Positions 1 through 8,123 of a stretch of DNA of 64,000 nucleotides are shown piece by piece. Under the pieces are notes generated by a model. The model was not told the DNA's origin. It ran no database searches and was given only the letters and a program-made list of their open reading frames with translations. This DNA comes from Nonomuraea soli (GTDB taxonomy: Bacteria; Actinomycetota; Actinomycetes; Streptosporangiales; Streptosporangiaceae). The stretch covers positions 62,001-126,000 of the forward strand of contig NZ_JACDUR010000010.1 of NCBI RefSeq assembly GCF_013761175.1, read 5' to 3'. Numbering within the stretch: the first letter of the stretch is position 1; each line of letters begins with the position of its first letter. A program made the translations under genes and the position numbers.

Positions 1-144
1 GGCGGCGAGCTTGGCGGCCTCCGCGCGGGTGTCGGTGTGGTTGACCCCCACCAGGACCAGCAGACCGGCTTCGTCGATCGTGCCCACTGGCTGGCCGTCG
101 ACCACCACGGAAGCGGAACTCACCCGCTGAACCACAGCTCGCAT
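1..144 (-). CDS. dtd: D-aminoacyl-tRNA deacylase, N-terminal part (runs off the window)
   Basis: The 48 visible codons begin MRAVVQRVSSASVVVDG and continue to GLLVLVGVNHTDT, which is the characteristic N-terminus of Dtd, the enzyme that hydrolyses D-amino acids from mischarged tRNAs. The family is about 140-150 residues, so roughly two thirds, including the catalytic region, lies outside the window. The start is an ATG read leftward from position 144. The gene is divergent from the asparaginase gene, with about 50 bases between the two starts. The call rests on N-terminal similarity only, but the motif pattern is distinctive. Confidence 0.85.
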   Translation of the reverse strand, partial: MRAVVQRVSSASVVVDGQPVGTIDEAGLLVLVGVNHTDTRAEAAKLAA

Positions 145-194
145 GAGAGCCCATTTTGGCCCACCCATAGACTCGTGGCGAAGGAGGGCGAGAA

Positions 195-1109
195 ATGTCG
201 CTGGTTGTGGAGGTTGTCCGGTCGGGGTTCGTGGAATCGGTCCACCAGGCCCGGATGCTCACCGTGGACGCCGACGGCAGGCCCGTGGCGGTGCACGGGG
301 AGGTCGACGCCCTGGTCTCGCCGCGCTCGTCCATGAAGCCGCTCCAGGCGCTCGGCATGCTGCGCAGCGGCCTCGACCTCGAAGGCGAGCTGCTCGCGCT
401 GGCCTGTGCCTCCCACTCGGGCGAGCCGTTCCACGTCGACGGGGCCAGGAAGATCCTCGCGGGTGCCGGGCTCGACGAGAGCGCCCTGCGGTGCCCCGAG
501 GACTATCCGGAGGACCGTACGGTCACCGCCAGGTCGCGGCTGTTCATGAACTGCTCGGGCAAGCACTCCGCCATGCTCGCCACCTGCGTGCTGAACGGCT
601 GGCCGACCGAGACCTACCTGGAGCCGTCGCACCCGCTCCAGCGCGCCATCCGCGACACGGTCGAGGAGCTGACGGGCGAGCGGGTGGCGGCGACGGGCGT
701 CGACGGCTGCGGAGCGCCGCTGTTCTTCGTCTCCATGGTGGGTGTCACACGGGCCTTCCGCGCCTTCCCGCTGTCGGAGCGGGGCAGCCACGAGCGCCGC
801 ATCTTCGAGGCGATGTCGGCCTTCCCCGAGTGGACCTCGGGGACGCATCGTCCCGAGGCGAAGCTGATGCGCGCGCTGCCCGGATTGATGGCCAAGGTGG
901 GCGCGGAGGCGTTCGACGCCTTCGTCTTCGCCGACGGCAGGGCGGGAACCGTGAAGATCGACGACGGCGGTCAGCGGGCCAGGACTCCTGTCACCGTGGC
1001 GGCGCTGCGGTCGCTCGGCCTGGACGCCCCCGAGCTCGACGCCCTGGCGGTCACGCCGCTGCTGGGCGGCGGGCGCCCGGTGGGCGAGGTACGGGTGCGC
1101 ACCGCCTGA
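195..1109 (+). CDS. Asparaginase (asparaginase_II family)
   Basis: This 304-residue cytosolic protein carries the family block SSMKPLQALGM followed by LALACASHSGEPFHV, typical of the PF06089 asparaginases that hydrolyse L-asparagine to aspartate and ammonia. A second conserved block, NCSGKHSAMLATC, follows at about residue 115, and a C-terminal glycine-rich segment (TPLLGGGRPVGEV) closes the protein as in the family. The ATG at 195 is preceded by an AAGGAGGG ribosome site. It is read alone, divergent from dtd, and converges with the ankyrin lipoprotein gene with only 2 bases between stops. Substrate specificity within the family cannot be read from sequence alone. Confidence 0.85.
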   Translation: MSLVVEVVRSGFVESVHQARMLTVDADGRPVAVHGEVDALVSPRSSMKPLQALGMLRSGLDLEGELLALACASHSGEPFHVDGARKILAGAGLDESALRCPEDYPEDRTVTARSRLFMNCSGKHSAMLATCVLNGWPTETYLEPSHPLQRAIRDTVEELTGERVAATGVDGCGAPLFFVSMVGVTRAFRAFPLSERGSHERRIFEAMSAFPEWTSGTHRPEAKLMRALPGLMAKVGAEAFDAFVFADGRAGTVKIDDGGQRARTPVTVAALRSLGLDAPELDALAVTPLLGGGRPVGEVRVRTA

Positions 1110-1111
1110 TC

Positions 1112-1867
1112 TCAGGCCGCCGACAGGATCGCGACGATCTCTCGCTGTCCCTTGGTCCTGGCGTGCTCCAGGGCGGTGACCCCGTCCTTGTCGGCCAGGC
1201 CGGGATCGGCGCCGCCGTCGAGCAGCAGCCGGACGATCTCCTGGTAGGGCCCTGACCCGTCGCCCAGGATGACCGCTTCGAGCAGCCCGGTCCATCCCAG
1301 GTCGTTGACGTGGTTGACGTCGATGCCGGTCTTGAGCACCTCGCGCACGTAGTCGACGTGCCCCCGCTCGCACGCGGGGATGAGCGAGACGCCCCCGTAG
1401 CGGTTGCGGATGGTCATGTCGGGCCGGGCGGGCAGCAGCGCCTTCAGCATGCCCACGCTCCCGGTCACGCCGGTGACGAGCCACGGGGTGTCGTGGCGGT
1501 AGTCGAGCGCGTCGGGGTCGGCGCCGGCGGCGACCAGGATCTCGGCCACCTCCACGTGGTCGGCGGCGGCGGCCAGCAGGAGCGCGGTCTGACGTTGCGC
1601 GTTGCGCGTCTCGAGGTCGGCGCCCTCGTTGACGGCCGACCGCACCGCTTCCGCGTCTCCGGCCGCGGCGGCGGCCAGTAGTCGTTGGTTGAGCACGGTT
1701 GATCCTTTCATGGTCGGATCGGGGGCCGAGCTCCCCCCTCGCTGAGCGCTCGGCACAGGAGCCGGGCTCCTGCGTTCCTGCTGGGCGCCGCAGGCTGTTG
1801 CGGCGCCCAGCAGGAGACCTGCCAGGAGCAGGGCGCGACGGCTGGGCCGAGGGCCCGAGGGGGTCAT
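1112..1867 (-). CDS. Ankyrin-repeat protein with lipoprotein-like signal
   Basis: The N-terminus has an Arg-rich start, a hydrophobic stretch (ALLLAGLLLGAATAC) and a cysteine at about residue 26, suggesting an exported lipoprotein with a loose lipobox. A linker of about 25 residues leads to some five ankyrin repeats (about 55-251) with recognisable cores such as GADLETRNAQRQTALLLAA and GGADPGLADKDGVTALEHA. Ankyrin domains bind proteins and have no catalysis. The gene starts 2 bases after the HbpS-like stop, so the two are almost certainly co-transcribed. Periplasmic-type ankyrin proteins paired with catalases (AnkB of Pseudomonas) are known, and the heme-protein neighbour suggests a similar oxidative-stress role; that is inference. 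Confidence 0.8.
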   Translation of the reverse strand: MTPSGPRPSRRALLLAGLLLGAATACGAQQERRSPAPVPSAQRGGSSAPDPTMKGSTVLNQRLLAAAAAGDAEAVRSAVNEGADLETRNAQRQTALLLAAAADHVEVAEILVAAGADPDALDYRHDTPWLVTGVTGSVGMLKALLPARPDMTIRNRYGGVSLIPACERGHVDYVREVLKTGIDVNHVNDLGWTGLLEAVILGDGSGPYQEIVRLLLDGGADPGLADKDGVTALEHARTKGQREIVAILSAA

Positions 1868-1869
1868 GC

Positions 1870-2370
1870 TCAGCCCAGGCCGTTCTGGACGGCCTTGAGG
1901 CCGGCGTTGGCGATGGCCTCGTCGATGTCGCCGCTGGGCGCACCGCCGACGCCGATGCCCGCGATCGGGGCGCCGTCGACGGCGACGGGGACGCCACCGG
2001 CGAGCAGCAGGGTGCCGGGGATGGAGGCCAGCGCCTGGTTCGAGGCGAGCTTGCTGGTGGGCTGGCCGAAGGACACGGCGGTGAACGCCTTGCGCTTGGC
2101 CGACTCCTCCGTCTGCGGGCCGGAGCCGTCGCCCTTGAGGATCAGGCGGGTGACGCCCGAGCGGTCCACGATCGCGACGGTGACACGCTGCTTCTGCTTG
2201 ACCGCTTCCTTCTGCACGGCGTCGGCGATGCGCATGGCCGCGTCGGCGGTCAGGACGTTCTGCTGGGTGACGGTCTTGGCGTCGGGGGCGGCCATGGCCG
2301 GGGCGGCGGCGCCACCCACGAGAGCGAGACCGGCGACGGCGGCGGCAGCGGCGGCGATACGGAGCTTCAT
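1870..2370 (-). CDS. Secreted HbpS/GlcG-family heme-binding protein
   Basis: The 166-residue protein starts with a clear Sec signal (MKLRIAAAAAAVAGLALVG to about AMA at residue 27), followed by a GlcG/HbpS (DUF336) domain: VTVAIVDRSGVTRLILKGDG, an EESAKRKAFTA helix, and the C-terminal GGVPVAVDGAPIAGIGVGG motif. Streptomyces reticuli HbpS is an extracellular heme-binding protein that senses redox stress and controls the SenS-SenR two-component system. Here the gene is divergent from a NarL-type kinase/regulator pair and heads an operon with an ankyrin lipoprotein. The arrangement supports an HbpS-like sensor rather than an orphan GlcG, although heme ligands cannot be assigned with certainty. 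Confidence 0.8.
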   Translation of the reverse strand: MKLRIAAAAAAVAGLALVGGAAAPAMAAPDAKTVTQQNVLTADAAMRIADAVQKEAVKQKQRVTVAIVDRSGVTRLILKGDGSGPQTEESAKRKAFTAVSFGQPTSKLASNQALASIPGTLLLAGGVPVAVDGAPIAGIGVGGAPSGDIDEAIANAGLKAVQNGLG

Positions 2371-2481
2371 TGGTGTTCCTCCTGGTCAGGTCGTTTCGAC
2401 ACCCCTAACGATGCCGTCCGCGACCGGCCGCGCCATCGGGAGACGGATCGAGCTGTGGGAGAGAATCGATGGAGGCGGAGC

Positions 2482-2497
2482 TCAACCGATCGGTTGA
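2482..2497. promoter_or_regulatory. 16-bp perfect palindrome in the HbpS/kinase divergent promoter
   Basis: TCAACCGATCGGTTGA is identical to its reverse complement. It sits about 50 bases upstream of the sensor-kinase start, near where a -35 element would lie if TAACCT at 2520-2525 is the -10. It is about 110 bases from the HbpS start. Such a symmetric site is a good candidate operator for the downstream response regulator or a TetR-like protein; which protein binds is unknown. Confidence 0.55.
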
Positions 2498-2545
2498 TGC
2501 CCGCCCGCCGTACCTGGCCTAACCTGCGCGGAGAAAGGGGGACCG

Positions 2546-3586
2546 ATGGAGAACGTGTGGCTGAACAGGGTCATGAACGCCGGCTTCTACCTGCTGCTCA
2601 TCGCGTCCGCCTCGCGACTGCTGTTCCGCCACGCGCTCGACGGCCAGACGGTGCTCGCGCTGGTCATCGCCGCGATGCTGGGCCTCATCTACACCCTGGG
2701 CACCCTCTACTGGCAGCGGCTCAGCCACAAGGTCCGGCTGTTCTGGCTGGGCAGCCTCCTGGTGTGCTGGCTGATCCTGGTCGAGGTGGCGCCGTCGTTC
2801 TCGTGGTGCGCGGTGCCGCTGCTGTTCATGTGCATGCGGCTGCTGAGCGTGCGGATGCTGATCGTGGCCACGACCGTGCTGACCGCCGTCGTGGTGGCGG
2901 TACAGATCTACCTGGGCGACCGGTTCGACCCGAGCCAGATCCTTGCCCCGATCGGTGTGGCCGCGATGACCATCGCGGTCTTCCTGGAGATCCGCCGCGC
3001 CGGCGTGCTGCTCGAACGGGAGCGGCTGTCGCGCGAGATCCACGACACGATCGCGCAGGGCCTGACCAGCCAGCGCATGCTGCTGCAGGCGGCCGACCTG
3101 GTCTGGGACAGCGATCCCGGCAAGGCCCGCGACTACGTACGGCAGGCGGAGCGCGCCTCTGGCGAGTACCTGGAGGAAGCCCGGCGCTTCGTCCGCGACC
3201 TGGCGCCCGCGGCCCTGGGCGGGCAGTCGCTGGCCGAGGCCCTGACGGAGCTGAATCCCGGCGACTTCCGCCTGGAAGGCACGCCGTACCCCATCGACCC
3301 GGCGGCGGAGGCGGCGCTGCTGCGCATCGCGCAAGGCGCGCTGGCCAACGCGCGCGAGCACGCGAACGCGACACGGATCGTGGTCACGCTGTCGTACCTG
3401 CCCGACGCCGTGTCGCTCGACGTCGTCGACGACGGCGCCGGCTTCGACCTCGACGCGCCGAGCGCGCCCGGTCGCGGTTACGGCCTCAAGGCCATGCGCA
3501 ACCGGGTCGCCGAGCTCGGCGGCACGCTGGTGGTCGAGAGTGTCCCAGGGGAGGGCACGGCGGTGGCTGCCAGAATTCCGGCATGA
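2546..3586 (+). CDS. Sensor histidine kinase, NarL/DesK class (SenS-like)
   Basis: This 346-residue kinase has five or six membrane helices within residues 1-150, with no large extracellular domain, followed by a HisKA_3 dimerisation motif SREIHDTIAQGLTSQ with the phospho-acceptor His near residue 166. A HATPase_c domain follows with DDGAGFD and a GRGYGLKAMRNRVAELGG box. The ATG at 2546 follows AGAAAGGGGG. It overlaps the response-regulator start by 4 bases (ATGA), so the pair is translationally coupled. The multi-helix membrane domain and the divergent hbpS-like gene match the SenS arrangement, in which the secreted HbpS interacts with the kinase. The stimulus is inferred, not shown. Confidence 0.85.
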   Translation: MENVWLNRVMNAGFYLLLIASASRLLFRHALDGQTVLALVIAAMLGLIYTLGTLYWQRLSHKVRLFWLGSLLVCWLILVEVAPSFSWCAVPLLFMCMRLLSVRMLIVATTVLTAVVVAVQIYLGDRFDPSQILAPIGVAAMTIAVFLEIRRAGVLLERERLSREIHDTIAQGLTSQRMLLQAADLVWDSDPGKARDYVRQAERASGEYLEEARRFVRDLAPAALGGQSLAEALTELNPGDFRLEGTPYPIDPAAEAALLRIAQGALANAREHANATRIVVTLSYLPDAVSLDVVDDGAGFDLDAPSAPGRGYGLKAMRNRVAELGGTLVVESVPGEGTAVAARIPA

Positions 3587-4203
3587 AGCTCTTCCTGGTC
3601 GACGACCACCCCGTGGTGCGCGCGGGGATCAAGGCGCTGCTCGACGGCGAGCCCGACATGGAGATCGTCGGCGAGGCGGCCAACGCCGACGACGCGCTTC
3701 GCCTGGTGGCGCTGCGCGAGCCCGACGTGGTGCTGATGGACCTGCAGCTCGGCGACGGCCCCGACGGGGTCGAGGCCACCCGCCGCATCCGCGAGCTGCC
3801 GCGCAAGCCGCAGATCCTGGTGCTGACGACGTACGAGACCGACGCCGACATCGTCAGGGCGATCGACGCGGGCGCGACCGGCTACCTGCTCAAGGCCAGC
3901 CCGCCCGACGAGCTGTTCTCCGCGATCCGCGCCGCGGCCAGGGGTGAGAGCGTGCTGTCGCCCAAGGTCGCCGCCAAGATGATGCGCCGCATGCGCGACC
4001 CGGGCCCGGCGCTCACGGCCCGCGAGATCGAGATCCTGGAGCTGCTGTCCAAGGGCGCGGGCAACAAGGAGATCGCCCGCGCCCTGTTCATCACCGAGGC
4101 CACGGTCAAGACCCACCTCAACCACGTGTACGGCAAGCTGGGCGTCGAGACCCGGACGGCCGCGGTCACGGCGGCCGTCGAGCGGGGCCTCATCAGGCTC
4201 TAG
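3583..4203 (+). CDS. Response regulator, NarL/FixJ class (SenR-like)
   Basis: The 206-residue protein has a receiver domain (residues 1-120: LVDDHPVV acidic pocket, phospho-acceptor Asp53 in VVLMDLQLG, the conserved LTTYE and the Lys in GYLLKA) and a LuxR-type HTH at about 140-200 (LTAREIEILELLSKGAGNKE, then TVKTHLNHVYGKLGV). It is coupled to the kinase by an ATGA overlap. Its stop codon is shared head-on with the DUF2207 gene through a CTAG palindrome at 4200-4203. It is expected to act as a DNA-binding activator or repressor of the neighbouring hbpS-ankyrin operon, possibly at the palindrome at 2482-2497. Confidence 0.88.
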   Translation: MKLFLVDDHPVVRAGIKALLDGEPDMEIVGEAANADDALRLVALREPDVVLMDLQLGDGPDGVEATRRIRELPRKPQILVLTTYETDADIVRAIDAGATGYLLKASPPDELFSAIRAAARGESVLSPKVAAKMMRRMRDPGPALTAREIEILELLSKGAGNKEIARALFITEATVKTHLNHVYGKLGVETRTAAVTAAVERGLIRL

Positions 4204-5774
4204 ATCGAGCGCAGCTGCCTGGTGCTGGAGATGGCGCCCGAGGTGGTCGTGGTGAAGGTGCGCATCGATCCGGCGAACTTCGACAGGTCCCACTCGGCGG
4301 GTCCGTGGTACCAGTACAGGTTGTCGCCCTGCTGGGTGATCGAGGCGACCACGCGCGACCAGTGCTCCACACCGTCGAAGATCACCGCGTAGGGCAGGTA
4401 GCGGGAGAACAGCTCGACCCGCTGCTGCTGCGGCACCGCCGACAGGTCGCCGGAGAACAGGTGCTCGCGGAAGGCCATCGTGTGGGCGAGCGCCGCCGAA
4501 CCCTTGGCGGTCTTGGCCGGCATGTACTGCCCGCCGATCGTCAGGGCCGCGCCCGCGATGATCAGCGCGAGCCCGATCAGCCCGTAGGTGGTGAACCAGG
4601 CCAGCGCCACCGTCGCGGCGAGGCCGAGTCCGAGCACGATGAGCCCGATCGTGGTCCAGCGGGTGCGCTCGGTGTCGGGACGCCTGGCGAACCAGCCCTG
4701 GGTGACGACGTCCTGGTAGAGCGCGTCGCGCACCTTGCCGATGCTCTGCGCGAAGGTTCCGGTGAGCTGGGAGAGCAGCACCGAGTCGCGGCCGTCGAAG
4801 ATCGCTTCGAACAGCAGCCTTTCGTACGGCAGTAGCGAGCCGGCCGGGGCGTTGGGCCGCTTGACCAGCATCCAGTCCGGCGCGTCGTAGGCGCCCCTGG
4901 GCTGCTCGTCGATGCGCAGGTAGCCGCGCACCGCCAGGTCCACGATGGTCGCGGTCACGTCGATCACGTCGGCCTGCTCGTCGACGAGGGTGCCGATCTG
5001 GCCGGGCCGTACCCCGTCGGGCGGCGAGAAGTGCCCGTCCTGGACCGGGTTGACCGCCTCGCCCGAGTGCGACAGGCGCACGTCGCGCCCGCGGGTCCAG
5101 TAGACGAGGCCGATGCCGCCCAGCAGCAGGATCAGCAGCCCGGCCAGCGCGCCGCCGGTGACGGTGTTGAGCGTGAAGGCGCTGGCCAGCGAGAAACGTT
5201 TCTCCAGCAGGGGAGCGGCGCCGGTGGTGCCCTTGGGGTAGCCGACGACGATCGTCAGGGTCTGGCCGGGCGCCAGGCCCTGCTGCTCGAAGTCGGCGTC
5301 GAGCCCGGTGTGGTCCATCGAGGCGGAGGTGCAGCCGATGGCGGAGGTGATCTCGCCGGCGAAGCACGACAGGTTCTGGATCTGGGCGGGTGCGGTGACC
5401 TTGACCGTCGCCTTGTCGACGGGGACGTTCCAGCCGCTGACGGCGAACCAGCGCAGTTCCTCGATGTCGCCCGCCTGGGCGATGGCGCCCTTGACGTCGT
5501 ACTCCAGCGTGGTGGGGGCGGTGACGCTCTCCACCTGGGCGCCGGAGATCTGGTAGAGCCGGTCGTTGTCGTCGTCGTAGCGGGTGCGGGTGAGCATGGT
5601 CCGCTTGATCGGGCCGCTGCCGGTGATCTTCTCCTTGACGTGGAGCACGCCGTCCTTGCGCAGCTCCATCGTCACCTCGACGGAGATGGGCGCGCCTTCC
5701 GCCGAGGCCGGGGTGGGTACGGCGGTCAGGGACACCAGCAAGGCCCCCAGTACAGCAGCGAGTGTTCCCCTCAT
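4200..5774 (-). CDS. DUF2207 membrane protein
   Basis: The 524-residue product begins with a signal peptide (MRGTLAAVLGALLVSL to PASA), followed by an extracellular domain opening with EVTMELRKDGVLHVKEKI, typical of DUF2207. A membrane segment lies near residues 205-225 (ALAGLLILLLGGIGLVYW), then a cytoplasmic region with a winged-helix-like part, two more membrane segments near 370-410, and a soluble C-terminus ending in a Thr/Ser-rich tail. I chose the ATG at 5774 because it gives a clean signal peptide; an in-frame upstream ATG at 5804 would add ten charged residues. The function of the family is unknown. It converges on the response regulator with a 4-base overlap. Confidence 0.8.
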   Translation of the reverse strand: MRGTLAAVLGALLVSLTAVPTPASAEGAPISVEVTMELRKDGVLHVKEKITGSGPIKRTMLTRTRYDDDNDRLYQISGAQVESVTAPTTLEYDVKGAIAQAGDIEELRWFAVSGWNVPVDKATVKVTAPAQIQNLSCFAGEITSAIGCTSASMDHTGLDADFEQQGLAPGQTLTIVVGYPKGTTGAAPLLEKRFSLASAFTLNTVTGGALAGLLILLLGGIGLVYWTRGRDVRLSHSGEAVNPVQDGHFSPPDGVRPGQIGTLVDEQADVIDVTATIVDLAVRGYLRIDEQPRGAYDAPDWMLVKRPNAPAGSLLPYERLLFEAIFDGRDSVLLSQLTGTFAQSIGKVRDALYQDVVTQGWFARRPDTERTRWTTIGLIVLGLGLAATVALAWFTTYGLIGLALIIAGAALTIGGQYMPAKTAKGSAALAHTMAFREHLFSGDLSAVPQQQRVELFSRYLPYAVIFDGVEHWSRVVASITQQGDNLYWYHGPAEWDLSKFAGSMRTFTTTTSGAISSTRQLRSI

Positions 5775-5852
5775 GGCCGGACATCGTATCCGGGTACAAC
5801 CCACCTCAGGTGGACCATGCGTAACACCATTGGAGTAATCGGACGTGGCGGG

Positions 5853-6881
5853 TCAGCTCTCGTCGGGTGTCAAGAGCTCCACCTTGGCCAGTCCCAGGAA
5901 GGCGGCCAGGCGGGTGGCCTCGCCGTACACCTCGTCCTCGTCGGGGACGGGCCTGAAGGGCAGCACGCGCAGGGCCTTGCCCTTGATCGCCCACATGCCG
6001 TGCACGAACCCGTCGACCAGGAAGGTGGGCCTGACCATGCCGGCGCCGTGGATGACCCGCTTGCGGTCGGCGTCGGAGATGATCCTGGTGCGGTCCTTGT
6101 GCGCGAGGATGAGGTTGTCGAAGGCGGGCACGAACCGCACGGGCGCCGGGACGTCCGGCGAGATCTCCGGCATGTCGGGCAGGTCGTAGAGGGCGCCCGA
6201 CCGCTCCAGCGGCATCTCGTCCATCACCTCGCGCAGCTTCGTCAGCCCCGACCAGGCCTGGACGTCCATGATCGTGGCCGGGCCGTAGGCGGCCAGATAA
6301 CGCTCGACCATGCGCCTGACATCCGGGGCCCGCATCTCGCCGACCAGTGCGACGGTCTGGCCGGGCCGGGTGCCCCAGCGTCCCCACGTGCAGCAGGGGT
6401 GGTACATCGGCAGGATGAGCTCGGCCGTGGCGGCCAGGAGGCGCTCGTCGCGCCCCGGGTACCGCTCGCCGAGGAGCGCCCCCAGTTCCTTGCGGGTCAT
6501 GACCTCGCCGTCCAGCAGCTCGCGCGCCTTTTCGACGAGTTCGTCGACCTCGATGCCCTGGAGTGCCCCGGTGAAGTAGGGCGACAGGCTCGTGCGGCCG
6601 AGCACCCGCTGGACCGTCGGGCGCAGCCAGCGCAGGTCGTCGGTGGCGACCAGGTGCTGGGTGGTGCGGATGAGGGTGGTGCGCATGGCCTGCCGCCCGT
6701 CCATCAGCTCGGTGAGCTCGTCGAGGCGGAAGTCGCGCAGGCGGGTCCAGAGGCCGAGGTAGGGCCAGTTGGGCTCCTGGGCCTGGAGGGCGATCAGGTG
6801 CCTGACCGCTTCGATCGCGGGCATCGAGTGGCGCTCCAGCAGGAGCTGCCGGTGCAGGTAGGTGCGGTTCAGTGCTCGCAT
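5853..6881 (-). CDS. Winged-helix DNA-binding protein, AlkZ/YcaQ (HTH_42) family
   Basis: The 342-residue protein matches the PF06224 fold of tandem winged helices that includes AlkZ and YcaQ, bacterial glycosylases that unhook interstrand crosslinks. Near the N-terminus it carries the segment IALQAQEPNWPYLGLW. The glutamines at residues 33 and 35 form a Q-x-Q motif like the catalytic pair reported for AlkZ, whereas YcaQ uses Q-x-D. Later blocks (LFHALRR-like PTVQRVLG, WSGLTKLREVM, FDNLILAHKDR, VDGFVHGMWAIKG) fit the family. I use the ATG at 6881, which yields MRALNRTYLHRQ. It stands alone and could equally be a non-enzymatic paralogue. Confidence 0.75.
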   Translation of the reverse strand: MRALNRTYLHRQLLLERHSMPAIEAVRHLIALQAQEPNWPYLGLWTRLRDFRLDELTELMDGRQAMRTTLIRTTQHLVATDDLRWLRPTVQRVLGRTSLSPYFTGALQGIEVDELVEKARELLDGEVMTRKELGALLGERYPGRDERLLAATAELILPMYHPCCTWGRWGTRPGQTVALVGEMRAPDVRRMVERYLAAYGPATIMDVQAWSGLTKLREVMDEMPLERSGALYDLPDMPEISPDVPAPVRFVPAFDNLILAHKDRTRIISDADRKRVIHGAGMVRPTFLVDGFVHGMWAIKGKALRVLPFRPVPDEDEVYGEATRLAAFLGLAKVELLTPDES

Positions 6882-6985
6882 GATGCCAAGGTAGAGGCCA
6901 TTGCGGCACGTTTCTTTCCGCGAGCCGGTTGGTCGTCTGGCCGTCGACGGCCTGCGCACCGCGACGGCCAGACACGGGGAACAGG

Positions 6986-7186
6986 TTACGAAGCGGCGAT
7001 TGACAACGAGTCAACGGCGGGTGGCGAATCGGCCTGTGCCGGCACGACGTCGTCGGCGCGGCAGGAGCAGTAGCCGTGGGCCATGATCAGGTGCGCCCGC
7101 TCCGGCGTGAACGCCTCGGGGTGGTCGGCGGGCAGGACGCCCTCGCACGTCGAGCACACAGAAGAAGTCGAAGAAGAGGTTGTCAC
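6986..7186 (-). CDS. Small cysteine-containing hypothetical protein
   Basis: This 66-codon frame starts at a GTG and contains a CSTCEG pair near residue 11 and a second pair, CSC, near residue 40, which could make a small zinc site. The middle reads AFTPERAHLIMAHGYCSCR. The C-terminal part is low in complexity. There is no strong ribosome site and I do not recognise the family. It lies between the AlkZ-like and AlaX genes on the same strand. It may be real because it is compact and has paired cysteines, but a spurious frame cannot be excluded. Confidence 0.35.
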   Translation of the reverse strand: MTTSSSTSSVCSTCEGVLPADHPEAFTPERAHLIMAHGYCSCRADDVVPAQADSPPAVDSLSIAAS

Positions 7187-7359
7187 CGGACCCCCGTCGT
7201 GGTGAGGAAGGAAGGCGGGAGTGGGACTGCGCGCACCCCCGGAAAGGGGGCTGCCGGCCGATCACCCCCTGACCGGGCCGCAGCCCCGAGGGAAGCATAG
7301 AGTGGTGACGCCATCACGCGGGGTGGGTTTCACGCCTTCCCTTCACACACCCACCACGG

Positions 7360-8094
7360 TCAGTCGCCGATCTCCAGGCGCACGCGCCGGAATCCGCGCC
7401 CCTTGCTCTCGATCTTGGCGACGCGCAGGCGGCCGATCTGCTTCGTCGACGCCACGTGGGTGCCGCCGTCGGCCTGGGTGTCGAGGCCGACGATGTCGAC
7501 GATGCGGACGTCGTCGACCTCCTCGGGGACCAGGTTCGTGGCCGTCCTGATGATGTCGGGGATCTCGAAGGCCTCCTTGCGCGGGAGCACCTTGACGTCG
7601 ATGCGCCGGTCGGCCTGGATCTCGGCGTTGCACGCCGCCTCGACGGCCTCCTTGAAGCCGGGCGGCACCTCGGGCAGGTTGAAGTCCATCCGCGCCGTGA
7701 ACGGCTCCATGTTGCCGCCTGTCACCAGCGCGCCGTAGTCGCGGAAGACGACCCCGCACAACACGTGGAGACCGGAGTGGGTGCGCATCAGCGCGCTGCG
7801 CCGTTCGTCGGCCACCGCCGCCTCGACGGTCGTGCCCACCGGCGGGATGGGGTCGCCCTCTGCCGGAATCAGGTAGAGATCGTCGCCTTTGCGTATGCCG
7901 ACGATGCGGGTTTCCACGCCCAGCCACAGGAGAACTCCGTGATCGGCGGGCTGGCCGCCGCCTCCTGGATAGAATGCCGACCTGCTCAAGACGATCCCCT
8001 CGGGCGTCGCGTCCAGCACGACTGCCTCGAAGGTCCGCAACCCTTGGTCGGCCAGTTCGAGCCGCTGCGTGCGTCCGTGGAGATCGAAGCTCAT
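7360..8094 (-). CDS. Alanyl-tRNA editing protein (AlaX family)
   Basis: The 244-residue protein resembles the free-standing editing domain of alanyl-tRNA synthetase, which deacylates Ser- or Gly-tRNA(Ala). It begins with the threonyl/alanyl second additional domain pattern (AFYPGGGGQPADHG), then has the zinc half-site RTHSGLHVL (HxxxH, near residue 104) and the second half-site QADGGTHVAST. In the usual C-x3-H half-site the cysteine is here an aspartate (DGGTH), which could still ligate metal. The length suits the medium-size AlaX class. It is divergent from the SGNH lipoprotein, with 29 bases between the starts. Confidence 0.85.
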   Translation of the reverse strand: MSFDLHGRTQRLELADQGLRTFEAVVLDATPEGIVLSRSAFYPGGGGQPADHGVLLWLGVETRIVGIRKGDDLYLIPAEGDPIPPVGTTVEAAVADERRSALMRTHSGLHVLCGVVFRDYGALVTGGNMEPFTARMDFNLPEVPPGFKEAVEAACNAEIQADRRIDVKVLPRKEAFEIPDIIRTATNLVPEEVDDVRIVDIVGLDTQADGGTHVASTKQIGRLRVAKIESKGRGFRRVRLEIGD

Positions 8095-8123
8095 GTCGGC
8101 AGCCTAGAGCTATCGAGGTGGTC

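Noticed and set aside
7187..7359. Small frames and a short imperfect hairpin between the cysteine-containing small protein and AlaX
   Set aside because: No ribosome site, no protein pattern and no convincing stem with a run of T; nothing can be supported in this stretch.
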